DNA of 13,393 nt. Source: Helicobacter sp. (GTDB taxonomy: Bacteria > Campylobacterota > Campylobacteria > Campylobacterales > Helicobacteraceae). Every line of letters starts with the position of its first letter. Positions within the stretch are counted from its first letter, which is position 1. Below the pieces are notes generated by a model, which saw only the letters and a program-made list of their open reading frames with translations, was not told the DNA's origin and did not search any database. A program made the translations under genes and the position numbers. Location: the NCBI GenBank assembly GCA_029264655.1, contig JARHZY010000062.1, positions 1 through 13,393 on the forward strand, written 5' to 3'. Shown here piece after piece: positions 1 through 7,605 of the stretch.

Positions 1-1166
1 TACTTCATGAAAATACGACTACTACAAGAAATAATGTCAATTCATATATGGAAGTCGATTTAAAGGCATTTAAACAGAATCTAGCAGTAACAAAGCAAAT
101 AGCTGGTAAAGCAAAAATATGTGCGGTATTGAAATCTGATGCCTATGGTGCTGGAATTACAAATGTGCTTCCAATCATTATTGAAGAGAAAATACCCTGT
201 ATAGCTATCACAAGCAATGAAGAAGCAAGAGTTGCAAGAAAAGGAAAATATAAAGGCGAGATTCTTAGAATCCGCACAGCAACAATGGGAGAATTGCAAG
301 ATGGTATAAAATACAATATAACAGAAGTTTTTGGGAATCTAGCACAAGCACAACAATTTGATGCCATAGCAAAGAAAATGGGTAAGAAATTACCAATTCA
401 TATAAAGCTTAATTCTGGCGGTATGGATAGAAATGGCATTGATCTTACCACACAGAAAGGAAAAGATGAAGCAGTAAAACTTGCAACACTTCCTAACTTA
501 AAAGTTGAAGGTTTAATGACACATTTTCCCTATGATGATAAAGAAAAAGTAAGAGAGCTAATAAAGCAATTTGATAAAGATACAAGCTTTTTGATAAAAG
601 CAGCAAAGCTTGATAGAAGCAAACTGACATTACACACCGCAGCATCATATGCAGCAGTGCAAGTGCCAGAATCGCGTTATGATATGATAAGACCGGGGAA
701 ACTCATATATGGGTATGGTGGTGGTGATCCTACATTGCCAATACAACAAATCATGAGCTTTAAAACTCAAGTTGCCGCTATAAATGAGTATCCAAAAGGA
801 AGTAAAGTAGCCTATGATGGCACATATACTTTGCAAAGAGATTCTAAACTAGCAAATCTCCCTGTAGGATATAATGATGGTTATGCAAAATCCCTAAGCA
901 ATCAAGGGCATGTGCTTATACGCGGATATAAAGTCCCGGTTGTAGGGCGGGTAACAAAAAATACAATTATGGTTGATGTTACAGACTATCCAAGCATTGT
1001 AGCAGGTGATGAAGCTGTGCTATTTGGTAAGCAATGTAATCAAGAAATTACACAAGCAGAGATAGAAAAAGGCACAGGAACGATTTTATCTGAAACACTT
1101 GGCTATATAGGGAGTGCAAATCCTATATTTGTTAAAGACTACAAAGCAAAAGATATATGTAAATAA
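1..1166 (+). CDS. bsr: Broad-specificity amino-acid racemase (Bsr/alanine racemase fold), 5' partial
   Basis: PLP-dependent racemase that interconverts L- and D-amino acids. The reading frame is already open at base 3, giving 15 residues before the first Met at 48, and those residues (ending NSY before MEVDLKAF) resemble the mature N-terminus of Bsr proteins. So the start, and probably an export signal, lies outside the window. Counting from Met48: the PLP lysine is K29 in VLKSDAYG, the second catalytic residue is probably Y256 in VAYDGTYT, and IRPG is at 215-218. Two cysteines, C25 and C51, stand 26 residues apart, as does the disulfide pair I recall in Vibrio BsrV. MDRNG (R128-N129) matches the Bsr fingerprint rather than ordinary Alr. 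About 372 residues from Met48, near full family length. Known Bsr enzymes are periplasmic and act on many non-beta-branched amino acids; substrate range here is inferred. Plain Alr is the less likely alternative. Confidence 0.88.
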   Translation, partial: LHENTTTTRNNVNSYMEVDLKAFKQNLAVTKQIAGKAKICAVLKSDAYGAGITNVLPIIIEEKIPCIAITSNEEARVARKGKYKGEILRIRTATMGELQDGIKYNITEVFGNLAQAQQFDAIAKKMGKKLPIHIKLNSGGMDRNGIDLTTQKGKDEAVKLATLPNLKVEGLMTHFPYDDKEKVRELIKQFDKDTSFLIKAAKLDRSKLTLHTAASYAAVQVPESRYDMIRPGKLIYGYGGGDPTLPIQQIMSFKTQVAAINEYPKGSKVAYDGTYTLQRDSKLANLPVGYNDGYAKSLSNQGHVLIRGYKVPVVGRVTKNTIMVDVTDYPSIVAGDEAVLFGKQCNQEITQAEIEKGTGTILSETLGYIGSANPIFVKDYKAKDICK

Positions 1167-1214
1167 TGTGCATATAGGGTATATTGCTGTAAATTTATAG
1201 TTACTTGCCTTTAA

Positions 1215-1246
1215 AATGAGGGATTATTGAGTATGATAACCCCATT
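1215..1246 (+). terminator. Imperfect hairpin downstream of the racemase (weak terminator candidate)
   Basis: Arms AATG-a-GGG-a-TTAT and ATAA-CCC-CATT pair with two single-base bulges around an 8-base loop, 49 bases after the racemase stop codon. No run of T follows, so intrinsic termination is doubtful. The hairpin may simply be part of the repeat-rich spacer. Confidence 0.25.
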
Positions 1247-1537
1247 ATATCACACTGCAAGTGCAAACTCTCACCTTTGGGGGACTAAATTATTTCATAC
1301 TATTAGTCTTCATACAATAGCTCTTGTTCTGCATGCTTTTAGGTGAAGGCTAAATCATTTCATGCTATTTAGCGAGATAGCTACCTTAATAGAATTTCAA
1401 CAATTAAAATATTTTTAGTGCAACATTGAATTATATTTTCTTTAATATGAAAGTAGTTTAGGTTAGGAATAACCTATAAGACTATAAATAAAAATCTTTT
1501 TGTATTAGTTAGGATTATTTAGCTTTGAGTAAGGAAG

Positions 1538-1547
1538 CCCCCCCCCC
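1538..1547 (+). repeat. Homopolymeric C10 tract
   Basis: Ten consecutive C inside repeat copy 1. The equivalent place in copy 2 has four (G4 on the + strand at 12704-12707). Runs of this length are prone to slippage in Helicobacter. No coding frame crosses it, so any effect would be on RNA structure or spacing. Confidence 0.9.
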
Positions 1548-1564
1548 ATTTCTTTAAAATGGGG
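1544..1564. other. Perfect 8-bp stem hairpin at the end of repeat copy 1
   Basis: CCCCATTT and AAATGGGG flank a 5-base loop. The same hairpin is kept in copy 2 (12687-12707). In copy 1 the C tract extends the 5' arm beyond the stem. Confidence 0.7.
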
Positions 1565-2025
1565 TAATTGGCTTATGTAATTATTGGAGATTATAGAGAA
1601 TCATTAAAGGCGATAATTATATATTCTTAGTAATGAGATTCTAGATAGTTTCATGTATTTGTGATAGATAGGATTGCCACTATTGAAAAAATAAAAATTA
1701 TAGCAAACTACTTATTATTACTAATTTCTACTTTTTATTACATGTTAAAAAATAATAGAGTATATAAAACTTTTTAAAGTTATATTGATTTAAATTTTTT
1801 AGCTATTGCATTGTTACAATATCTAATAACAATAAAGCTTATATTAGATATAATACAACAAGATACTAAGGGTAACTATACACAATTTATAATTATTGAG
1901 TCGTAAAAATATTTCTATTATGGTAAATGCTTGCATGCTACAAATCCTTATTTCTAAAATCTTTTAATATAATACAACCCAATAAAAAGTGTAGTGCCTT
2001 TAAAAAACAATATATTCCTAAAACG
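1565..2025. other. AT-rich intergenic stretch, no gene recognised
   Basis: About 460 bp with no convincing coding frame on either strand; the short ATG frames I traced stop within about 20 codons. The one structured element is a 12-base sequence, ATATAATACAAC, present identically at 1848-1859 and 1967-1978. Each contains a perfect TATAAT (1849-1854 and 1968-1973), so they could be -10 boxes of + strand transcripts, but base composition alone makes such hits frequent. The stretch separates convergent genes (racemase + and beta-barrel protein -). Confidence 0.5.
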
Positions 2026-2712
2026 TTAAAATCTAAATTCATATGCAAAAATAATGCGTGTTGCATTACCATATATTGCTGAATTGCGTATTCCTATATC
2101 TATAGCATGGTAACGATTAAGTAATATAGTTATACCACCACCAAATGCTATACCATCATTTTTATAGAATATTGTGTCATTTGTGCTAGGAATAAGTGTG
2201 TCGCCAACAGAGAGTATTTCATAGCCAAAGCTTATATAAGGTAGAAAATATTTATACCCTGCATGGATTTGAAAAAACCCACCAGCACTGCGAAATGTCA
2301 TTGTATTTTCACCAAGTGTTTTTACTCCAACTTCATAGGCTAATTGGAGTTTATAGCCAAAATTATAACCCGCAATGTAGTATTGTTGTTGGAAGCCTAT
2401 CCCAAGCATAAAGGTTGGCATACCAGAGTTTATAATTGCATTATTTTGCTCTGCTATTTTGTATGTATGGGTTGCACCAATGCCTACTTGTATATCAAAA
2501 TAGGGCAATATATAAAGATCGTGTTGTGCTATATGTATTTTCCTATCATCTTTTGGTATGCCAATAAGCTTTTGTGTCGTATTTTGTGTAGTTGTATTTT
2601 GTGCATAAAGTGTGCTTATGAGCATAGTATATAGAGAGAGAATATATATAACTTTATGTATTTGTATGTATATTTTTTGTGTAATCTTATAGAATCTTTG
2701 TTTATTTTGCAT
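2026..2712 (-). CDS. Outer-membrane beta-barrel protein, small, function unknown
   Basis: 228 residues. The N-terminus is basic and then hydrophobic (about 20-36) and ends in TLYA-QN, a likely signal peptidase I site near residue 37. After a polar T/Q/N-rich linker (38-50) the chain alternates polar and hydrophobic/aromatic residues in Gly- and Tyr-rich segments: around 70-81, 100-130, 145-168, 187-212 and the terminal TRIIFAYEFRF. The C-terminal Phe with alternating aromatic residues is the usual BAM recognition signal. The mature part of about 190 residues would suit a barrel of roughly eight strands. The start has a good SD (GGAGA, 7 bases upstream) lying inside the end of the response regulator gene, with only 2 bp between the two genes, so it is the third gene of the kinase-regulator operon. 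It may be a target or sensing partner of that system (inference). No specific Helicobacter OMP family was recognised. Confidence 0.8.
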   Translation of the reverse strand: MQNKQRFYKITQKIYIQIHKVIYILSLYTMLISTLYAQNTTTQNTTQKLIGIPKDDRKIHIAQHDLYILPYFDIQVGIGATHTYKIAEQNNAIINSGMPTFMLGIGFQQQYYIAGYNFGYKLQLAYEVGVKTLGENTMTFRSAGGFFQIHAGYKYFLPYISFGYEILSVGDTLIPSTNDTIFYKNDGIAFGGGITILLNRYHAIDIGIRNSAIYGNATRIIFAYEFRF

Positions 2713-2714
2713 AG

Positions 2715-3422
2715 CTATTCTCCATCATCGGTTTTAAATAATGGAGTTTGTTGCCATAGCGTATTAGCATGGTTGAGTTTATAGGTTTTATTTCTCATTT
2801 TTTCTAATAATCCAAATTTTGCTAAATCTTTAAAGCATTGGGCAACCGTTTGACGCGTTGTATGGAGATGTTCGGCAATTTCATCATGTGTGCCATAGAA
2901 TATTTGTTCATCATTGCAATGTTCAAAAAGATATTCTACTATTTCTACCTTTTTACCACCAAAAAGGATGTTTAATACAACAAGCAATCGATTTTTCATT
3001 TCAATTGTTTTATGTTGGGTAAAAGGAAGTATGGCTTCATGGAGTGTTTCTAAAAGTTCTTCAAATTTGAGCGGTTTTAATACATAGCCATTGCATTTTA
3101 ATTTGATAGCATCAAGAAAATAATGTGTATCCGTTAATGCACTAATAAGCACTATTGGTATATCTTTTTGTGCTACATGCCGAATATTACGCATGAGTTC
3201 AATGCCATCAAGATGTGGCATTAAAATATCAGTTAAAACAATATCAAAATGCCGTGTTTGAAAAATTTCCCATGCTTCTAGCCCATCTTTTGCAGCAACA
3301 ACATGTCCAAAATAGTCTTCTAGCATTGAAGCAAGTGTTGTTTGTGTAGCAGGTTCATCTTCTGCATAAAGTATTGTAAATTGTTTAAGATTAGTAAATT
3401 TATCTAATAGTAAATCATTCAT
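2715..3422 (-). CDS. Response regulator, receiver domain plus Crp-like winged-helix output
   Basis: 235 residues from the chosen start. Receiver domain about 14-135: acidic pocket E21-D22 (YAEDE), phosphoacceptor D65 (VLTDILMPHLDG), S94 in LISA and K116 in VLKPL. A helical linker (about 140-170) leads to a helix-turn-helix at about 178-210 (THDEIAEHLHTTRQTVAQCFKDLAKFGLLEK), which resembles the DNA-binding helices of Crp/Fnr regulators rather than OmpR or NarL types. It is therefore probably a DNA-binding transcription factor phosphorylated by the adjacent kinase. The start at 3422 makes an 8-base overlap with the kinase stop (ATGAATGA) and has GATGAGAA upstream. The frame also allows ATG at 3446 and 3434, which would add 8 or 4 residues and overlap the kinase more. 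All the receiver's conserved residues are present. Confidence 0.9.
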   Translation of the reverse strand: MNDLLLDKFTNLKQFTILYAEDEPATQTTLASMLEDYFGHVVAAKDGLEAWEIFQTRHFDIVLTDILMPHLDGIELMRNIRHVAQKDIPIVLISALTDTHYFLDAIKLKCNGYVLKPLKFEELLETLHEAILPFTQHKTIEMKNRLLVVLNILFGGKKVEIVEYLFEHCNDEQIFYGTHDEIAEHLHTTRQTVAQCFKDLAKFGLLEKMRNKTYKLNHANTLWQQTPLFKTDDGE

Positions 3423-4977
3423 AAGGATTCTCATCTTCGTTTGCATTACTTAATTGCAATTCTAGCACAAATAACGCACCTTGACAATATTCACCATCAC
3501 AATTAAAAGTAATATTTTTTGCTTTTATATTGCCTTGTAGATATTTAGTAAGCATTTCTTTTGCCATATAAAGTCCTATGCCTGTGCTAATATCCTTTGT
3601 TGTGAAATATAAGTCAAATATTTTATCTATAATATCTTCTTGAATACCGCCCCCATTATCATATACATGCAAAGATAAAACAGAATCTTGTGCTTTCATA
3701 GAAATAAAACAATGAGGATTTTTAATTTTGCGTTCGGAAAATATATTCTTTACATTCCCTAAAAGCACAAGCACAATTTGGATAAGTGCATGCTTATTAC
3801 CAAAGATTCTGTAATTATTTTGCTCATCATATTCTATATGGATTTGAATATGCAGTGCGTTAAATAATGGCTCGTGTATAATAATAGCCTCATTAATTGC
3901 CTCTTTAATATCAAAATATTCAAATTTTTTCTCTAGTCGGAAAAAATTATAAAAATTCTCGATTGTATTACTCATGTTGTCTGCAAGTGTAAGAGCTGTT
4001 TTTGTGTGTTTATCAAGTGCCTCTTGTGTTAATGTGTTTTTGTTAAATTTTCGTTGTATATCTTGTATTACTAGGCTTAATGCATTAAGCGGATTACGCC
4101 ATTGGTGTGCTATATTTTGTAACATTTCACCCATTGCTGCAAGTTTTGATTGTGCATACATTGCAATATCTTTTTTGCGTATATCTTCGACATTTTTAGC
4201 AATTTCATTTTGTAAATGTGCATTAAGATTGCGTAAATCTGCTGTTGCGTTATCAAATTGTTCTTTTAGATATTGATTGAGACGACGGATAAAACCAATA
4301 ACAATAATATCAATACAAACAACAATGCAAAATACAAGCAAAGTCATAGCACAAAGTAATCCAATTATCGCATTATGAAAGAAATCTGTTATTTCTTTTT
4401 CAAGCATACGGATAGCCACCTGCGTATTAATAATATCTGCACTTAAACGATTGACTTTACGGGCATGCTCATATAATGTTGCTTCATTTGTTTTCATAAT
4501 ATCGGTTACTTCAAGTGTAATAGTATGTTCTACTTCTGCAATTAAATCTTGTTTTTTAGCTTGATAATCAATAATTCTTTGGTGTCGTTTTGTTAAAAAA
4601 GTAGCCTGATAAATTTGGCGTAAGAAATTGAAAATACCTTTTTGCTCTGTTAGCGATTGTGCAAAATTCTTGTAAAGTTTCCATTGATAAAAGCTTATTG
4701 TATATGGACTTATATTTTTTTTATTATGTTGTAAAATATCAATAGTTTCAAGCATATATTGGCTTTGAAAATCATTTAATAAACTTAATTCATTTAATGG
4801 CTCTGGCACGCTATTATCAAAATCATCTTTTAAACCTTTTATTGAAAGATATGCAACTATAAATACCATAAAAAGCCCTACAGAAAAGACAAAAGGCAGA
4901 AATTTTGTATAAAAGGTAAGCTGCAAATGCTCTTTTTTTATATTTTCTGCTACATGAGATTTATTAAAACTTCGCAT
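3415..4977 (-). CDS. Membrane sensor histidine kinase
   Basis: 520 residues. Transmembrane helix 1 about 25-46 and helix 2 about 202-230 enclose a mostly helical extracytoplasmic sensor region of some 155 residues, with no recognised ligand-binding fold. A coiled coil (about 232-270) follows, then the dimerisation/phosphoacceptor helix with H291 (IAHQWRNPLNAL), the N box with N408 (LLGNVKN), G1 at 440-444 (DNGGGI), an F-like segment DLYFTTK, and G2 at 464-470 (STGIGLY). All catalytic motifs look intact. The C-terminus carries a CX4C pair (C493, C498). The start has AAGGGGAT just upstream. The gene leads the operon with the response regulator and beta-barrel protein and is divergent from pepF. 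The signal sensed is unknown. HQWRNPL kinases with an orphan sensor region are common in epsilonproteobacteria. Confidence 0.93.
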   Translation of the reverse strand: MRSFNKSHVAENIKKEHLQLTFYTKFLPFVFSVGLFMVFIVAYLSIKGLKDDFDNSVPEPLNELSLLNDFQSQYMLETIDILQHNKKNISPYTISFYQWKLYKNFAQSLTEQKGIFNFLRQIYQATFLTKRHQRIIDYQAKKQDLIAEVEHTITLEVTDIMKTNEATLYEHARKVNRLSADIINTQVAIRMLEKEITDFFHNAIIGLLCAMTLLVFCIVVCIDIIVIGFIRRLNQYLKEQFDNATADLRNLNAHLQNEIAKNVEDIRKKDIAMYAQSKLAAMGEMLQNIAHQWRNPLNALSLVIQDIQRKFNKNTLTQEALDKHTKTALTLADNMSNTIENFYNFFRLEKKFEYFDIKEAINEAIIIHEPLFNALHIQIHIEYDEQNNYRIFGNKHALIQIVLVLLGNVKNIFSERKIKNPHCFISMKAQDSVLSLHVYDNGGGIQEDIIDKIFDLYFTTKDISTGIGLYMAKEMLTKYLQGNIKAKNITFNCDGEYCQGALFVLELQLSNANEDENPYE

Positions 4978-5018
4978 ATTATATCCCCTTATTTTAAGCT
5001 AAATCAAAACTATAACAT

Positions 5019-5026
5019 ATTATAAT
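5019..5026. promoter_or_regulatory. Overlapping divergent -10 boxes (kinase operon / pepF)
   Basis: ATTATAAT contains TATAAT on the + strand (5021-5026), suitably placed about 30 bases before the pepF start, and TATAAT on the - strand (5024-5019), about 40 bases before the kinase start. The -35 regions are poor, as is usual for Helicobacter sigma80 promoters. Only 80 bp separate the two coding regions, so both promoters should lie here. If both boxes are used, polymerase cannot occupy both at once. Confidence 0.45.
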
Positions 5027-5046
5027 AAGTATATGAAATTTTATGC

Positions 5047-5052
5047 AAGGGA
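5047..5052 (+). promoter_or_regulatory. Ribosome binding site fixing the pepF start
   Basis: AAGGGA ends 5 bases before ATG 5058. It lies downstream of the alternative ATG at 5043, which has no such site, so 5058 is the preferred start. Confidence 0.75.
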
Positions 5053-5057
5053 AAATC

Positions 5058-6923
5058 ATGATAAAAGATTCTACAAAACAGACAAAGACAGCACAAGCCA
5101 AAACTACAAAAAAGATGAGTTCTAGCAATAAAGACGATAAAATAAAGCTAATAGAGAAAAAGGAGTTGCCAAAAACATTAGATTTTGATCTTTCTGCTCT
5201 TTTTAAAGATGAAGGTGCTTTAGAATCTTTTGCACAAAAACTTGATGTGCGTTTGCAAACATTTCAAGATAGCTATCAAGGTAAGCTTGCTACATTAGAT
5301 ACTAAAGCATTTGGGCTAGCTTTGCAAGAGTATGATAACCTTAGTGAAGGCTTAGGTGCAATTATGACTTATGTGTTTTTAAGGTTTGCAGTAGATAGTA
5401 AAAAATATGGTGCATTATACGCTGATTATGAATTAAAATGTAATGCCATGTATGCAAAAGTTATGTTTTTTGAGCTTGAATTTGCAGATTTAGATTCCAA
5501 AATAACAGATGCATTTATTGCAGAGAACACAAAATATGCGTTTTTTCTCCAAAATATTAAAGAAACAAAAAAATATAAATTAAGCCTACAAGAAGAGCAA
5601 GTAATCTTAAGTTTATCGCCGGTTGGTGTTGATGCCTTTTCAAGACTTTTTGATGAAAGTTTGGCAAATATGCGTTTTCGTGGTGTGCTTAGTGCAACAA
5701 AAATTGGTGAAGAAGAAATATTGGGGCTTTTGCATGTTCAAGAACGCAAAGTAAGAAAACTTGCACATAAAAACTTTACAAGAGGTTTGCGTAAAAATAC
5801 ACATTTACTTACATATATTTTAAATATGGTGCGTAAAAATGTTGCCATTATCCAGAAGTTGCGTGGCTATGAAAAGCCAGAATCTTTCCGCCACATCAGC
5901 AACCAAACAACGCAAGAGAGTGTTGATAGTATGATTGCATGTGTGAATGCAAATATGGAGCTTGTGCATGGATATTATCGTGTAAAGGGACAACTTTTGG
6001 GATATAAGCTTAAAGATTATGATCGTTATGCACCACTTGGACTTGCTAAGAAAAAAACACAAATGGATTTTCAAGATGCACTTTATGATACTTTGCAGTC
6101 ATTTTATAAATTTAGCCCAAAATTCTATGCAATTGCAAAAGAAGCTATTGAATGTGGTTGGATAGATTCCCATCCAAAACCTGCAAAAAGGGGTGGTGCA
6201 TTTAGTCATGGGAGTGTGCCAAAAGCACATCCTTATGTTATGTTAAATTTTACAGGTAATAGACGCGATGCTTTTACAATCGCACATGAGTTTGGGCATG
6301 CTATCCATCAAGAGCTAAGTAAAACACAAGGCACACTTAACCATGATACACCTTTAACGACTGCAGAGACAGCTTCTGTATTTGCTGAAATGCTTCTTTT
6401 TGATAGTTTGAAAAAAACATTGCATGGTAAAGAATTGTTAGATGTTTATGCAGGTAAAATAGAAGATATATTTTCTACCTTATTTCGCCAAATTGTAATG
6501 ACAAATTTTGAACGCACTATCCATGCAGAGCAAGGTGAGTTAAAAAGCGAGGATTTTGATAAAATATGGCTTGAAACAAATGAGAAAATGTTTGGTAATA
6601 GCGTGCAACTAACAAAAAAATATGCAAAATGGTGGAGCTATATACCGCATTTTATACATTCGCCATTTTATTGCTATGCCTATGCATACGGGCAGCTTTT
6701 AGTTTTGGCACTTTTTGGGCTTTATAAAAAAAGCGAGCAAAAAGATCAATTCATACAAACTTATATTGAGTTTTTAAGTGCAGGCGGGAGTAAAAGCCCG
6801 CGTGATTTAATACTTACATTTGGTTTTGATGTTAATGAAAGTGCATTTTGGGAGATTGGCATGAATGAAGTGCGTAAGCTTTTAAAAGAATTTGAAGATT
6901 TGCTTAATAACACAGCATTATAG
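5058..6923 (+). CDS. pepF: Oligoendopeptidase F family M3 metallopeptidase
   Basis: 621 residues, close to the usual length of PepF proteins. Cytosolic zinc peptidase that cleaves short oligopeptides, probably in peptide recycling. The zinc motif HEFGH is at about 410-414 (TIAHEFGHAIHQELS), and the third ligand is expected in the downstream TTAETASVFAEMLLFD segment; both are intact. The N-terminal 35 residues are Lys/Thr/Ser-rich and low in complexity, while the M3 N-terminal helical domain begins near LPKTLDFDLSALF. The C-terminal part contains WWSYIPHFIHSPFYCYAYAYGQLL, typical of the family's substrate-binding region. It is the first gene of a + strand operon: serB follows after 9 bp, with its SD overlapping the pepF stop. 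Confidence 0.95.
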   Translation: MIKDSTKQTKTAQAKTTKKMSSSNKDDKIKLIEKKELPKTLDFDLSALFKDEGALESFAQKLDVRLQTFQDSYQGKLATLDTKAFGLALQEYDNLSEGLGAIMTYVFLRFAVDSKKYGALYADYELKCNAMYAKVMFFELEFADLDSKITDAFIAENTKYAFFLQNIKETKKYKLSLQEEQVILSLSPVGVDAFSRLFDESLANMRFRGVLSATKIGEEEILGLLHVQERKVRKLAHKNFTRGLRKNTHLLTYILNMVRKNVAIIQKLRGYEKPESFRHISNQTTQESVDSMIACVNANMELVHGYYRVKGQLLGYKLKDYDRYAPLGLAKKKTQMDFQDALYDTLQSFYKFSPKFYAIAKEAIECGWIDSHPKPAKRGGAFSHGSVPKAHPYVMLNFTGNRRDAFTIAHEFGHAIHQELSKTQGTLNHDTPLTTAETASVFAEMLLFDSLKKTLHGKELLDVYAGKIEDIFSTLFRQIVMTNFERTIHAEQGELKSEDFDKIWLETNEKMFGNSVQLTKKYAKWWSYIPHFIHSPFYCYAYAYGQLLVLALFGLYKKSEQKDQFIQTYIEFLSAGGSKSPRDLILTFGFDVNESAFWEIGMNEVRKLLKEFEDLLNNTAL

Positions 6924-6932
6924 GAGGTTAGC

Positions 6933-7556
6933 ATGCTTGTTGTTTTTGACTTTGATTCGACACTTATGGATGGTGAAAGTATAGATATTTTTGCAAAACG
7001 ATACCGCGTAGAATCTGCAGTAGCCTATATTACAAGAGAAGCAATGGAGGGTAGGCTTGATTTTTTTGAAAGTTTGTTAAAACGCGTAGCATTATTAGAA
7101 CATATGCCACTTAGCCTTGTGCAAGAGAGTATAGAGCATGATTTTTCACTTGTGCAAGGTGCGGTTGAATGTGTCCAAGAATTGCGTAAAAGAGGACATA
7201 TTGTTGTTTGTTTTAGCGGTGGATTCCGTATTGTTACTGAATATTTTAAACCTATTTTAGGATTGAACGCTACTTTTAGCAATATCTTACACCATAAAGA
7301 TTCTAAGCTTACAGGAAGAGTAGGTGGTGATATGATGTTTGCAGATTCAAAGGGCAATATGTTGCAAAATTTGCAAGGAGTTTTAGGTATAGATTCAAGT
7401 GCATGTGCAGTTATTGGTGATGGTGCAAATGATCTCTCTATGTTTGCTTATGCAGATACAAAGATTGCATTCTGTGCTAAAGATATATTGCAAAAGAGTG
7501 CAACACATTGTATTGATACAAAGGATTTACGCGAAGTATTGCAAATTATAACTTAA
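6933..7556 (+). CDS. serB: Phosphoserine phosphatase (HAD superfamily)
   Basis: 207 residues, matching single-domain SerB. It hydrolyses O-phosphoserine to serine, the last step of serine synthesis, in the cytosol. HAD motif I DFDST has nucleophile D6 and general acid D8; E15 follows in the cap region; REAMEGRLDFFESLLKRVALL (about 35-55) is the characteristic SerB cap; motif II is SGG at 95-97; the motif III lysine is K140 (DSKGN); motif IV is GDGAND at 162-167. A perfect AGGAGG at 6922-6927 precedes the ATG and overlaps the pepF stop codon, so translation is probably coupled. No ACT domain is present. A related HAD phosphatase with another substrate is possible but less likely. Confidence 0.93.
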   Translation: MLVVFDFDSTLMDGESIDIFAKRYRVESAVAYITREAMEGRLDFFESLLKRVALLEHMPLSLVQESIEHDFSLVQGAVECVQELRKRGHIVVCFSGGFRIVTEYFKPILGLNATFSNILHHKDSKLTGRVGGDMMFADSKGNMLQNLQGVLGIDSSACAVIGDGANDLSMFAYADTKIAFCAKDILQKSATHCIDTKDLREVLQIIT

Positions 7557-7605
7557 GATTCTAAGATGTTATATATGAATGTTGTAATAAAGAGATGAGG
7601 TATAT

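Larger units (their letters stand above)
1259..1564 (+). repeat. Dispersed repeat, copy 1 (long form), inverted relative to 12687-12923
   Basis: Bases 1361-1564 match the reverse complement of 12687-12890 or thereabouts with about nine mismatches over some 198 aligned positions (hand count), plus a 6-base length difference in a C run. The match continues leftwards to 1259 (AAGTGCAAAC, CTCTCACCTTT), but this copy holds roughly 60 extra bases in which a motif like ACTAAATTATTTCATACTATTAG (about 1284-1306) recurs in variant form near 1349-1373. No open reading frame of useful length occurs. There is no transposase and no obvious terminal inverted repeat or target duplication, so it is best called a non-coding dispersed repeat of unknown nature. 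Confidence 0.85.

Noticed and set aside
1538..1547. C10 tract as a phase-variation switch of a protein gene
   Set aside because: No open frame of useful length crosses the tract on either strand.
2196..2634. Two + strand frames opposite the beta-barrel gene
   Set aside because: They overlap each other and lie antisense to a coherent signal-peptide and beta-barrel protein with a good SD.
3423..3446. ATG 3446 as start of the response regulator
   Set aside because: It needs a 32-base overlap with the kinase and has a poor SD; ATG 3422 has a better one with an 8-base overlap. Not excluded.
3974..4276. 100-codon + strand frame inside the histidine kinase gene
   Set aside because: It is antisense to a well-supported kinase region including the phosphoacceptor helix, has no SD, and encodes a Cys/Ser-rich sequence typical of a shadow frame.
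5043..5057. Upstream ATG as start of pepF
   Set aside because: Its own SD is absent, whereas AAGGGA lies between it and ATG 5058 at ideal spacing.
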